Shown here piece after piece: positions 44,066 through 56,097 of a stretch of DNA of 64,000 nucleotides (its first letter is position 1; the number at the start of each line of letters is the position of its first letter). Source of the DNA: Arenicola marina (lineage: Eukaryota > Annelida > Polychaeta > Arenicolidae). The stretch covers positions 35,516,820 through 35,580,819 of the forward strand of contig OZ025261.1 of the NCBI GenBank assembly GCA_964019135.1. The letters are read 5' to 3'. The translations under genes and the position numbers were made by a program. The notes beneath the pieces were generated by a model. That model was not told the origin of the DNA. It did no database searches and saw only the letters and a list, made by a program, of their open reading frames with translations.

Positions 44066-46017
44066 TATATTTGCTGTCCTTTATCTTCAGTGGTCTCGTG
44101 AATGTATCTTCTGTCCTAAAGCTGACAATAAATCTGTGGTTAAACTGTTGATCCTGGCAGTCATGCTTATGAAAGTTCTTTTTGATGCAATTGTTCTTTG
44201 TAGTTCTGGTCTTCCGCAGATCAATCAGAAGCTCAGGTTTTCCTCTCTGGATCTCATACTTGATCTTGCAATGTTTCCCAATATTCAGTGCTCCATATCT
44301 GTTGAGTAATATAACTTATGGACCTGCTGCTTTATGTATTGCTGTTCGGTTCTTCCATGTTGTCTCATTCCATTGGAAACAGATTCCCAAATAGAGGCCC
44401 TTGAAACACTGTCCAGTTCTGCATTAATATATATTACTAAATAAATCTAAGTTCCACTTCAATCCTCTGCTCCCAAAGCAGTATGGAGCCCAGCATAAAA
44501 TAGTTTTCTGCAAGAATAAAGTTCAAAAGCATGAAAATATGTCAGAGAAAATATGATTCTCAGGAGAGCTATTTTCTACAACATAACCTTGCTTACCCTA
44601 ATTTCTTTGGATAAGATAAATTTTTATTTAATGTAAGTATATAAAGCCAACAATAAGTTGATTGTACAAAAAACAGTCACTTGAAACATAATCCATAATA
44701 AATATGTTATTTATAGATAGGAAATAAATGTTTTCTTACCTTCATTTATTTCACTTTCATTCAGTTATTCTTTTCAACCACTGCATCAATAATACTCCCA
44801 TCTACCCCCTGGGATAAAAGCTAATCCATCTAACATAATAACATTTCAAATTTGGAATTTGCAATAAATACATCAGTATACAAAAATTGGAACGTCTCTA
44901 TTTCTTCTCTTAATCCTTACAGGGCTCTTACAGGAACAATCTATCAAGGTTCAGGTTGGAAATTATTGCCTGGCTTCATGCCTTGCCATTTTCTGCTATT
45001 CTAGTAGATAATATCATCTTTTATAATCATAATATTGATATGCTGACACAAGGGTACAGGCCAGCTCTGTCAATCAGAATACTGCCTGAGCAAAGTTCAA
45101 TTGCAATATTCAGTCAGGTGAAAGACCATCTGCCCATTCTACTATGAAGGGCTATGTAGCCAGCAATCTGTCTTATGGATAACTGGTCCTCTTTGCAAAT
45201 GAATAGTACTGATAACCATTAAAGATTACATGCCATAGTTACCCAAGGGTATTTTCTGACATGGTATTGCTAAATTTTTCAGCTTTTCTCAACATAGTCC
45301 AGATATTAGACTACAACATGTTGATTTAGCCAGAAATCTCAAATGGCACCCTTCTTCAAAAAGCTAAAGGTGTCTTCTGATGGACAATGATTTTCCATTG
45401 AGAATAGCTTCTAAGATAATAGAAATTTAGTAAAAAGAATTAAAATAACAGAAAATAAGCTAGAAGGATAATTACCTTGGTAAACCATAATTAGTTATTC
45501 ATAATCATGCAAGGAAAAAGCTTGCAACAAGGCCATCCAACTTCTGGCAGGTCCAGAAGAAAAGCATATGGGTTGCTTTGGTAATGACAATTTAATTAAT
45601 GTTCATGTAAAATCAAAGGGAAGGGTTAATGATAAAGAAGCCATATCCCAAGAGGTAAACCCTAGGACAGGACAGCATGTGTATCATGCAAAAGTGTTAA
45701 CATTCACACCATAGGTTGGGAATCCCTAAACTGTGGCATGACAACATATCTAGCCAAGCTCACTTGACAAAGATACAGTGACAAGTGAAACCCTTCACAT
45801 CTAGTAGTCAGATATGCTATAATAGCTGCCATAGACGAGCTCAAATCAAAAATATTTGACACATCATAATATTGGGTGCATAAGCCTATGCTAATAGACG
45901 TTATCAAGATGAAGGATTTTAAATCTTTAAAGGTACTTGTACAGCATCAATTTCCCAGATAAAATTATAAAATATTTTGAATGAAAAAAGTGATGTTACA
46001 GTTCCTAGTTTCGAAGA

Positions 46018-48405
46018 AGTGCACTTAATGTATACTATAAATAATGTTGTGCATGCAGCTTTTTTGGGGCCAAATTGGTGCTGCTCCTATGGAAAAATAT
46101 GGCTTTCTTGGATAATTACACATTTCCCCAATAGATCTTAAAAATTATAAATTGTATAAGTACCTTTAATATTTAAAAATCTACATTTGTATTCATTTAT
46201 TAATCTATACTGTCAAAAGTATATATCACTATTATATAATATTGATCATAAAAAATATTAACTGTAATAAAATTTCTAATAGTTCTAATTACTTTACATG
46301 TTAATATAAATTGATTTATTAAAATTTGTAAAACTTTCTAATTGTAATGGAAAGGTATTTTAATGCTATTTTTTGTACTATATTCTAAATAATAATAGCA
46401 TATAAGAAATTTAAATTATTCATATTTTAAACATCATATTGAATTGTTTGTATTTTATTAATTTTTATCATGTTTAGATATTACATAATTATAAATTAAA
46501 TCCCTTCTTTTACTTCTTCAAATTATAACTATAGTAATATTCGATTAAATTAGCCATCACATTGCTGTGAATAACTTTCATTATAACTTCCTTTTAATTG
46601 ACAATACTATAAAAGTTGGCTATAATCATAACAGAAGACTTACAAATAATTCCATATTTGCCAACCTGTCAGTTATCATATCTATCCTATTTTATATATA
46701 TAGTTCAGTCAGCTGCAGGGCTTATTTTGTTATTATTTACATAGCAACTTTAGCTGACTAATCTCAGTAGTTGTCTAAACTGCATTTATAAAATCTGCTA
46801 TAAGGTATTAGCTAGATCTGCCGGTGCATACTTATAATGGCTGAACGGCATAACAACATAATGACCGAAGGATTTAAGGGGCGTGGGGAGAGGGAAGGTG
46901 GTTGAGCAGAGAACTAATGGAGTAGTCTGCACCTTATCGATTGGGTGGCAGCCGGGTGAGGAGGTTTTCAAGTGGTTACGTTATCACAGCAAACAATAAT
47001 GTGTCAACATTGTCATAACATTGAACTTGATTCAACCTGAGCGCATGATCAGCCCAGATTTCCACCTCATTGCCCACCCTCTCCAAGACCCAGCTCTAAA
47101 TGCGGATTTGAAGTTGTATATATATATAGTAGCAGTGGCATTAGTGGTTTTGTAGTAGTAGCACTAGGGATAATTTTAAATTGAATAAATTTATTGTTAA
47201 ATCTTTCAGTTTCAGTTATCTTGCAAATCTCTATAAGTTTCAGTTATCAATCACACTAACAAAAACCATTGAAAACAACTCCACAATAGCCTTGGGGTCA
47301 TTCTGGTGAGATGGTACAAACAGCAACAGACAGTCCAATCGCTGAGATGCAGACTTATCCCCTCGCAGCTTGACCAACTCCTCCCACCTCTATGGTAGGG
47401 GGTGGTGAGAGCGACTAAGCTGTTATGCTATTCGGCCATTCTGCATAGCATTCGATCTGCCTACCCCCTAGATAGGCTAGCAATTTTCTTAGGCAGATAG
47501 GTCTTACTTAGCTAAAAAAACAAAACAAAAAGAGAGCCTTTTAGCTACAGTCTTGAAGAAATCATAGCATTTACCATTTTTTTTTACAAAAAAAACTAGT
47601 GTGGTTATAAGCTTAGGCAGGCAGCACTGACAACATCCAAAATATCTGGCTTGCTAATGCTAGCTAGCACTAGCAGGGACAGCCCAGGACTGCTGCCAGC
47701 ATTTAGGATTTCAAAGTTTTCATGTGCTGGACCACAACCTGCTAGTGCTACCACAGTACCAGTGATCATTTCACTGAAGCGTAACTTTTTAGCTGCCTTC
47801 GCATGCAAAACACTGTGCAGAAATCGTCATAAATTAATCGATTCATTTTACAATAAACGTTGCAGTCTGTCCTTTTTTGTCTCCAAATTTAGTGAATCTC
47901 ATTATTTGATAGCTTTTATGGCACATTTGAGCCTTTGCTGTCATTATGAATTTGATCATTTGGGCTACAGTAGTTGGTAAGTCGATATTTTAGGTTAAAT
48001 GGCGTTACAGTTGAGTTACTACCTGCTACTTTTCAATTAATTCGAATTTACAACACTCTTCGACCTGAATCGGCAATGTAGGCGGAAGTCACGAAATGGC
48101 GAAGTAATGAACTGCAGTGCAATATTACCGTAGACCTTTCCACAACAGCGCGCTCATTAACACTGATTAATTTCTAGGATATCGTGATAGGTCGCATCGG
48201 CTATCATTTAAAGTTACTTATCCAGCAATATTTTTCTTGAAAAATGTAAAAACTATTTTGTTTGGAAATGATTTATTTAAGCTTATATGCTTAGCATAGA
48301 AGTACACTTATTGTAGGCAATAAAAACCAAGCTTGTTGTGAAGCTCCTTTTTTGGCAAAATTAGTGCATCCCTCGTATAATAGTGTGGCTTTCTTGTGTA
48401 TTACG
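46018..48405. repeat. Diverged dispersed repeat pair (46018-46125 and 48298-48405)
   Basis: Both copies run GTACACTTA.TGTA..., then GCTTTTTTGGGGCCAAATTG / CTCCTTTTTTGGCAAAATTA, then ATGGCTTTCTTG / GTGGCTTTCTTG and a T-A rich end. The sequence between the two copies is not part of the repeat. The family is unknown. Confidence 0.4.
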
Positions 48406-49806
48406 TCATTGAAATATGCACATTGCGGTAGTTTTATACCTTTCATCATGCGATGACAGAATGACATGATGACATGAAGGTTACATTTATACAGTCAGAC
48501 AATGTGTTCTAAATGTTTCCAAAATGTTTCGTAATCCATAATGCATGTTTGCTGCATGAACAGTTTAAAAAAAATTTCAACCAGAGCAAGTATCAACAGT
48601 TTTATTTGTGTTGTTTCTGCCGATGCCGGATCAATTAGTTTAAACATATATGTAATATATATGTGACTCGCGTACGTATATAACGCTTGACTTGAAACCC
48701 CAGCCGGCGATGCACGAAGAGCAAGTGCAAAGTTTGACACTGGTACAGTAATTAATAAATTAAATAACTTTAAATAAAATAACAGGGGGGTGTATTTTGC
48801 TGTAGCAACATGTCCTGTGAACTTGCACACGTTATAGGTACTAAAACACTAACTTTCATCATTCAGTTTGAGAACATTTTAAAATTTTCTCATGTAAAAG
48901 AATGTAAAATAGGCATTTAAAGCCTAGAAATTTAAAGCTGCGGTCACGTTGTGTACCCTCAGTTTATGTGTGTAAATAAAATAATAATAGAATCGACAAT
49001 AGATGACTGATCGCCGGCTTTGATGTGATACGCTGACAGGGGTGCGTTGCACATGGGTGTCGATCGCGTGCGCACGCCATCGGCAACGACAAATAGGGAT
49101 TTGAACTTGGCGGATTGGTCAAGGACGCGTACAATTTTGAACCGGAAGTGGGATATGGTTCGCCGCGATCAAGAGCAGCCCCGAATGATAATATTAAACT
49201 CTGGACGACGATTCTTCTCAAATAAGTGGGGATAACCCGTAAATATCGATGCTTTATAGTTATCTTTTATTTATCAATATTTACACTATTTAGATTGTGC
49301 TGCTATTTCCAAAGTAAGGACATTTATTTAGTAGATATCCCCGCAACAAATGGAAATAGTTCGATGTGACCAATGTCGTTGCAAAGCGAGCTCTGAGTGA
49401 CCAAAAATGTTCGCGGCGGTCGAGCGTGCTCCGCAACTAAACCCAGGTGTCCATTTCCCGACTCCGCTTTAGTTATGAAAGTTTACGGTAATACACGGTT
49501 ATCTGTAGTTTAGTTATGAAAGTTTACGGTAATACACGGTTATCTGCAGTATATCTTTCCGTAAGCAGACGCACATGTTATGTTCGAGTGAGGCAGTGTT
49601 GACATCCGAGCCCCGAGGGAGAGGGATTTTGCCTTTCTGGAGTTTGGATAATTCTGTGTTTCATTATTGTCTCTTTCCACAGGAACAGTAAATTACTACA
49701 GCGAGGGATAGGGCGTGCACCTACGAACCAAAACTATAAAAGTATGCAATGGTCTGAGATTGAGTGTAAGGAGTCTGGGAGTAGCGCATTGCCATGGCAT
49801 TGGCAT

Positions 49807-50127
49807 AGTTCCATCTCCAAAACCTAGCCTAGCAGCCTAGGGCTAGGGCCTAAAGTCAAAGTCATAAATGCCGTAGCGTGTCGTTTTGGCACATATCTTT
49901 CGTAAATCTGCCGCGATCGTATTCAAAATGCCTGACGTGAGAAAGCAATGCCGTGCAATTTTAATGATACCAAACTTACGTTTGTACTGCAATGTTATCC
50001 CTTTTTATGACACAAACAATATTTCTCCATGCTGACACTCCATTGGCAGCAGACACCTATTTATGACTTTGACTTTAGTTAGGCTAGTAGTGGCTCCGGA
50101 GCCACTAGGTTTCGGAGATGGAACTAC
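49807..50127. mobile_element. Nested MITEs: 223-bp TA-flanked element inside a palindromic element
   Basis: The outer ends are AGTTCCATCTCCAAAACCTA (49807) and the complement TAGGTTTCGGAGATGGAACT (to 50127). Inside, bordered by TA, sits 49853-50075, which starts AAGTCAAAGTCATAAATGCC and ends TATTTATGACTTTGACTT, a shortened relative of the PIFO-intron MITE at 27827-28406. The inner copy lacks the central part of the long copy. Confidence 0.82.
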
Positions 50128-50144
50128 GCATTGGCAGTGCACAG

Positions 50145-50999
50145 TCAATCGTTACCAGGCCTGTCTCTCTCTAACTTATCACTTGATCACAGGGTGCCGT
50201 TAAAGCCAGGCCGCATTTACTGTCTTTGCAGTATTGCAGCGCATAATGGCGCGGCTGGTGCTGGTCGAATAAATGTGCCCAGAAAAAGCCCTTGACGTTG
50301 CAAGTTAGGACAATAAATCCAAATATTTTCCCTCCGCCAGGTCAGTAAATTGCATAAGGATTCTGGAAAGATCTATATTTTGTTGGCTAGTTAAAAACTG
50401 TGCGCCCTATATGCGAAAATATGCGCTGCAACACTGCATAGACAGCAAATGCTGCCTGGCTCTAACAGCACCTTGTGATGCGTTGGAGACAGGCCTGGTA
50501 AAGTCAATCGTAGCCAGAAAGTTCAGACGTTACAGTCCCGACACTTGTTCTTGTGACAGTCACAAAAACAAGTGTCAGGACTGTAACATCTGAACTTTCA
50601 GGCTAAGTCAATCATTCCCAACGTTGGCGCAAGTGGCACTTGCGCCAAAGTCAATTGTTACCAGGCCTGCCTCTAAGCAGCATATGCGCCATTAGAGCCA
50701 GGCAGCATTTGCTGTCTGTGCCTTGTTGCAGTGCATATTTTCGCGTGTAGGGTGCACAGTTTTTAACTATCCGACAAAATATACATCTGTCCAGAATCTT
50801 TATGCAATTTACTGACCTGGAGGAAAGAAAATACTTTTATTTATTCTTAACTTCCAATGTCAGAGCCTTTTCTGGCCAAATTTATTCGATCAGCACCAGC
50901 CGCGCCAATATTTATTGCAACACCGCGAAGACAGCAAAAGTTGCCTGGCTGTAACGGCACCCCATGATAAGTTAGAGGCGGGCCTGGTAAAGTCAATCG
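50145..50999. mobile_element. Two inverted copies of a ~365-bp MITE flanking a 93-bp hairpin
   Basis: Copy 1 (about 50145-50510) starts GTCAATCGTTACCAGGCCTG and ends CAGGCCTGGTAAAGTCAATC. Copy 2 (about 50637-50999) has the same ends but an inverted middle (TTAAAAACTGTGCGCCC against GGGTGCACAGTTTTTAA). Between them stands a hairpin (50512-50604) and a short palindrome (50624-50648). No coding capacity. Confidence 0.75.
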
Positions 51000-51149
51000 G
51001 CTTGCACAATCTGGGTTCCTACTGGCCTGAGCTGCTGTACCGGAGCACGATCCACCGCTGGTCGCATGTGTTTAATATACATTGTTGGGCCCCCTACCCC
51101 CTCCCCCCCCTTCCACTGATTTACTGTGCCTGTGAAGTGGCCTGTCATA

Positions 51150-52105
51150 AGGTTCCCACTAGTCTAGCCACACTAGACTCAGTGTAGCCACAGAAGGTAC
51201 ACAACATATCCAAGTTGGGAGCGGACTGCGTTTAATTTGTTGAACTAGGTTTCCACTACACAACAATGGCCAGGGTGATTTAGCACTAGGTTGCCACTAC
51301 CGTAAACTGCCTATTTGAAGCTGCGGCTTATATTAGGAAGTTGGAGTCGAGTTTGAGTCGCAAGTCAGGGTGCGGCTTTGAATAGGGCCTTTTGCTGATT
51401 TCAAGTGAGCATGGCGAGACAAGTGTGGGGGGGGGTAATATTACTGGTGTTGCCAAAATAATGTATTGCATCATAACGTCATACAAGTCAACAATTTGGG
51501 AGATCATTAAACTTGAAAGCTGCATAGTAAGATGTTCTTTTCTCAGGCATTGTGCTACTGTGGCAGTCAAGACTGACAATGAGCTACTTCCACGTCACTC
51601 TGCCCACACCTATTGTAGACCAATGATCAGAGGCCAGGTTTCAGGTGGTGTAAATTGATATGGCCGCCGCCGGCCCCGCACCAAATGCAATAAGTTAATT
51701 GTGCCAGCAGGAGAGCCAGCCACTGGTGTGACACTTGATAAGAGCTGCGTTCGGAGAGGGAGAGCTGAATGTTGTTAGTGGTCGCGACTGCTTGTATAAA
51801 CAATTAATTGGTTTGGTTGGTGGGATGGGATTAAGCAGGGATACAGGGGGGGGTGGGGAAGGGGTCCAGAGACCAAAGTCTGGGTGCAACTTATAATATG
51901 TAGTTTTCCGGGAAATGGTTCTGGGTGCCTGCCAACCCGGTTTTGAGGCCAAAGTGGGGGCGCAGCTTCTAATATGTATGCAGCTTCAAATAGGTAGTTT
52001 ACAGCAGTTCAACAAATAAAATGTGGCCAGCTCCCAACTTGGATATGTCCACACCTTCTGTTGATACACAGAGTCTAGTGTGGCTGGACTAGGTTACCAC
52101 CAGAG
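51150..52105. mobile_element. Nested inverted-repeat elements
   Basis: The outer arms are CTAGTCTAGCCACACTAGAC...ACATATCCAAGTTGGGAGC on the left and GCTCCCAACTTGGATATGT...GTCTAGTGTGGCTGGACTAG on the right. The inner element (about 51300-52003) has ends CGTAAACTGCCTATTTGAAG and its near complement CTTCAAATAGGTAGTTTACA. This is the second nested MITE within 2 kb. Confidence 0.78.
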
Positions 52106-52167
52106 TCTGGCAGAGAGAGAGAGTGAATATTTGTTATGAAAGAGATTAACAACTGATAGTTTAAAGC

Positions 52168-52213
52168 ACCTGGGGGGGGGGGGGGAGTAGACCTATCCCT
52201 GGAGGGGGGGGGG
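52168..52213. repeat. Two poly(G) tracts
   Basis: Runs of about 14 and 12 G separated by about 18 bases (AGTAGACCTATCCCTGGA). The block could form G-quadruplex structure on the plus strand. Confidence 0.85.
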
Positions 52214-52837
52214 GTACTACATTAGTACAGTGGGTGTGCCACCCAGTGCTCAGGCCATGGAAGGCTTATGAGGAGCGTGAGAAAAATGCAAGTCATTGAG
52301 AGAGAAATTTTTGGTTAAAACAAGCATCAAAACTAAATACTGGCAGTCATGGCAATATATATGAAGGTTAATTAATCCTTAATTGAACACATTTTTTATC
52401 AACCGGAATATATCAGTATATAGTGTAGTCAAGAGCTGTGGTCTCAGATAGGCATATCAAGAGAAATTCTAGATTATTCATTGGTGATCATGCAGTCAAT
52501 ATATACAGCCTCTCTGGACTGAGAGCCATATGCCATGGCTAGTATGCTGCAAGGCCTTAGCTGCTGGCATCAATATTGGATATTTCCATCATGGATGTTA
52601 TTCCAATATGACCAAAGCTATGCCAGGGCTGACAAGATTTCAAGAGGCTATATATTATTCTTTTATATAAATACAAAAAAATCAATAATTAATATTTTGT
52701 ATATGCAATATTATATTTTATTTTGTTACTGCTCCATGATAGCCCAGCAAAGGGTATGAGCTGTACCACGGAAATTGTATGCAATCTGTACTACTATTTA
52801 AATTTGATATATATGCACATGTTATATTCTTTCAGAA

Positions 52838-54456
52838 ATGGATTCCAATAAATGGAAACAGAAGAATATGAAGGTGAAAACAAAAAGAGAGAAAGCAGCA
52901 ATGAAGTATAAGACATATATTGGGAATAAGGAAGAAGGTATGTATATTACAGAATGTAAGACAACATACAATTCAATTGTGGTTTACAATGTTCAATATA
53001 TAAAGATCTTCAGAGATTTTTAAAAATTCAATGAAGCTACATGTACCCGCTAGTATTGGTGTTACCGGTAGTATCTTTTCAACAATTATGAGGTGCATAG
53101 ATATTCTTGTGGTATATCATGGCATTTCCTCTTGTTGTTTTGCAGCACACAATGTATAGGCATTAAAATGCTTATATATTCATGTAAATGTCATTTTTGA
53201 AATTTATATAGGGCAAGGTTTCGCTGACAAGAGGAAGAAGAAGATCACTCATGAATACCACAAAGTTATACAGAAGGAAAAACAGAAGATGGAGGAATTT
53301 TCTGCAAGGACGCAAAAGATTTATGAAGATGCAGATAAGGAAACAAAAACCATGCCAAAGAAAATGGAATCCCATGAGAAGAAAGAAAAGCCATCATGTG
53401 GCCCGGCAAAGTAATTACTATATTACCTTCGTAACAGTTTATCGATCAGTTAGAATAATATCAATTGCCGTCTAACTTTACAAGTAAATGCATCTCTCAC
53501 ATACATTTTAGTATTGCAGCATAATTGGTATCTTTCTGTGTTGAACGAATCTTGCAAATGAATCAAGTGAAATCAAGGATAGTGTACCGTTGATTTATTG
53601 CAGACAACAACAGCCCAGTAAAGTTAGTCGCTACCACAAGGCAGAAACTCAATGGAAAGGAAGGCAGGAACAGGAGGATAAGCGAAAGGAGGTGAGTTGT
53701 GTATTTTTGTCAATTATTCGCCATGAATGCCGCTAAAGTACAACATGGCTACCGGTAGTACTAGGATCTTGCACCCATCGCCGGCATCAGGCAAGTCACG
53801 TTTGCCTATTTCCCGATTGATTAAAGGGCAAAATAAGATACCGGTAGGTGGCAGGAAACAGCTTGCGACCTGTTTTATATCAGAGTGTGACAAGATTGGG
53901 CTTCTTATTTAGGGGGTTGGGGTGTCTTCTCATTTCGACCGCAGCTGCGATTACCAAGTCATATAGCCTGCTGACGAGAATTGATGGGATTTACCGGGAT
54001 TATTATTGACTTGTGTGGCGTTAAATATTGCGTCGGGATTGCCAAGATTGCACCATGTATGACCAAATGTCTTTTTACTTATCTTACTAGCCATGTTTGT
54101 CGACAAATCAAAGTTCTATACGATACCATCTATATTTAAGGGTTTCATCCTCCGGCCGTATAGTTCAGAGGTCAACAGGACTTTTCGCCCCAGCGCGATT
54201 ACCTTCATTTATACATCTCTACGGATAACAATTCAAGATGCTGTGGCGAAGATAATGACTCGTTATCCAGCCTATTTCTGCTATTATACAGGAGTTCCTG
54301 CGAAGACAACAAGAACGCGACGACGCCTTACAACGCTATAGGGCCAAGAAGAAAAAGACACACAAGAAGCTGGCCGTCAAGAACTACAAGGGACAGCCCA
54401 ACATGTCTGCACAAATGGAGCTACTTTTGGAAAAAATAGAAGGTTCTAAATCGTGA
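52838..54456 (+). CDS. CCDC59: Coiled-coil domain-containing protein 59 (TAP26 / BR22; Fyv7-like)
   Basis: Coding exons: 52838-52937, 53212-53410, 53604-53691, 54292-54456. The sum is 552 nt, 183 residues (human 241). The recognisable blocks are GQGFADKRKKKITHEYHKVI, matching human GQGFAFRRKLKIQQSYKKLL, and the C-terminal GQPNMSAQMELLLEKI, matching GQPNLNVQMEYLLQKI. The rest is Lys/Glu-rich with coiled-coil character (about 45-130). The family is nucleolar: yeast Fyv7 functions in small-subunit rRNA processing, and in mammals the protein was described as a TTF-1 associated factor. An acceptor (TTTCAG at 52830-52835) lies two bases before the ATG, so a 5' non-coding exon precedes it. The protein is shorter than human because the acidic middle insert is lacking. 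Confidence 0.9.
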
Positions 54457-54559
54457 CAATCGTTTTTAAATAACGGCAAAACAACATTACTACACGGGAT
54501 TTGTGGTTCGGGGTCAATGTAAATATGTCTATGAATGAATGCACGTGTACGGTATGTGA

Positions 54560-54565
54560 AATAAA
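54560..54565 (+). terminator. Candidate CCDC59 poly(A) signal (AATAAA)
   Basis: AATAAA stands 104 bp downstream of the CCDC59 stop and is followed by the T/G-rich stretch GTTATGATCGTGTG, as expected for cleavage and polyadenylation. Confidence 0.65.
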
Positions 54566-54717
54566 TGTTATGATCGTGTGAATTAGCGTTTTTGAATATG
54601 AAGAGTGGTATACAGGTTTTTACATCGGGCTTTGTTATAGTGACGCAATATCGTACACCGATCACTGCTTTAACCCACTGTTTATGTTGGTTCTATCGCA
54701 ACAATGGCGAAGATCAA

Positions 54718-54790
54718 TGTAGAAAGGAGCCGGGTCTCCGGGAGTAACCCTAGACTTTCTGCGAAGACAGACTGGATTATAACCAGGCAC
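54718..54790 (-). mobile_element. SINE family A body fragment
   Basis: GGAGCCGGGTCTCCGGGAGT followed by AACCCTAGACTTTCTGCG matches the reverse of the family A body (AAAGAGTAGGGGGTTACCCC). No tRNA-like head remains. Confidence 0.5.
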
Positions 54791-56097
54791 CTTCCGCTTG
54801 TCATAGACCATTATGCATGTAATTGGTAGATCCCATCTTTTTGGTCATTTACTATCTAGATTAAATCATTAAAGTGCCTGTTGGAGTATATAGTGTTGCG
54901 GAGGGTCGTCACAGAAAACTAACAACGACAGAGAATCATTAAAGTTTATTGTTCTCATTACAAAATACTGACCATTGCAAGATTCGTGGTTTTAATGTGC
55001 GCTGTATGTAATGATCAATGTTGTAACGGAAAAACACTACTACGGTGCAACGAAATGTTTAAAATTATTGCCCAGGTGTGAAATTTGTATCATTCTGATC
55101 ATTCAGGAAATACTTTTTCATGACATTCCTGATAGGGTTGTACAGTCACTACGGGATCTTATCGAGACCCCACGAGACAGGCATACTTATGCTCTACGTC
55201 AATGCGTAGCATCAACGGCCTGTATTTGCAGCCTACCTTTCGGTTGTTTGCCTTCACTCGCCTCACACAGAATATCGGCTAAAGCTGTTTTTGGATGCAT
55301 AACTAACCACTGATGTTCAGCGCCATTATAACCATCTAAGTATATTTATGTATGAGTATACTGTTTATGAGTATATTTATGTATAATATGGTTATACAAT
55401 TGATAAACCAGAATGCGGTTGTCTCATGAGTGACTGTCAGTGTCAGGCGACCTAATGTGTTGCGCGGGGTTTTCCATGTCGTATGACTCAATAATCTTCA
55501 TGACTCGCATGTCTGCGCCCGGTATCTATGGTTACTTAACACGCAAACGTTGACAACAATGAGTGCGCGTCAAGCATCTGTAGCAAGGCACCAGCGTGAT
55601 GCGCACTCGTTGTAAGAGCACGTGCTTTTTTGTTGGTCCCCAAAATACCTAAACCGGAAATAGAACCCGCGAGAACTGTACAGCCCTATACATGTGCATA
55701 ATTCACTCTTTCAAATTGAAACAGTTGATGAATGCAACAATGGCCCCAACTTAGTCGTTCTTCTATGTCATGGTGAACCATTGTTTTCGCATAGCTTACG
55801 TATTACTCACCATTTGCAACCATAATCCATTTCGTGGGTCTAACATAAAAGATGGACCCCCAACTTCAACCAGTAAATATTATTTAAACACTCAAATCAG
55901 GTCATCTCCGGAACAAACATGGGTTATCGCAGGCATGACACCAACATATTGAAAAAGACCTGCTTTAATTATGGCCACAGCTATATTGAGGTCAGCGCCG
56001 AAGTTACCATGTTGTGTCATTTATCCCCAACATGTCGTAATTCAGTACATTATATATTCAGTTCTACTGCTACAGTTTATCCGTTGCAGACGAACAA

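Larger units (their letters stand above)
43595..49800. other. Gene-poor AT-rich region
   Basis: This contains the ZC3H11A upstream flank and then about 6 kb with no supported exon. I found the 25-bp array at 43850-44065 and a diverged repeat pair at 46018-46125 and 48298-48405. A near-exact direct duplication of about 40 bp lies at about 49469-49548 (TTAGTTATGAAAGTTTACGG twice). Open frames here are short and show no family signature. Confidence 0.5.
54457..56090. other. CCDC59 3' flank, no further gene seen
   Basis: Contains a likely CCDC59 poly(A) signal (54560-54565) and a SINE fragment (54718-54790). An open frame of 100 codons at 55011-55313 resembles nothing I recognise; I do not call it a gene. 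The satellite begins at about 56098. Confidence 0.5.

Noticed and set aside
55011-55313. 100-codon plus-strand frame downstream of CCDC59
   Set aside because: No recognisable motif, no supporting splice or codon signal, and this length is expected by chance in 64 kb.
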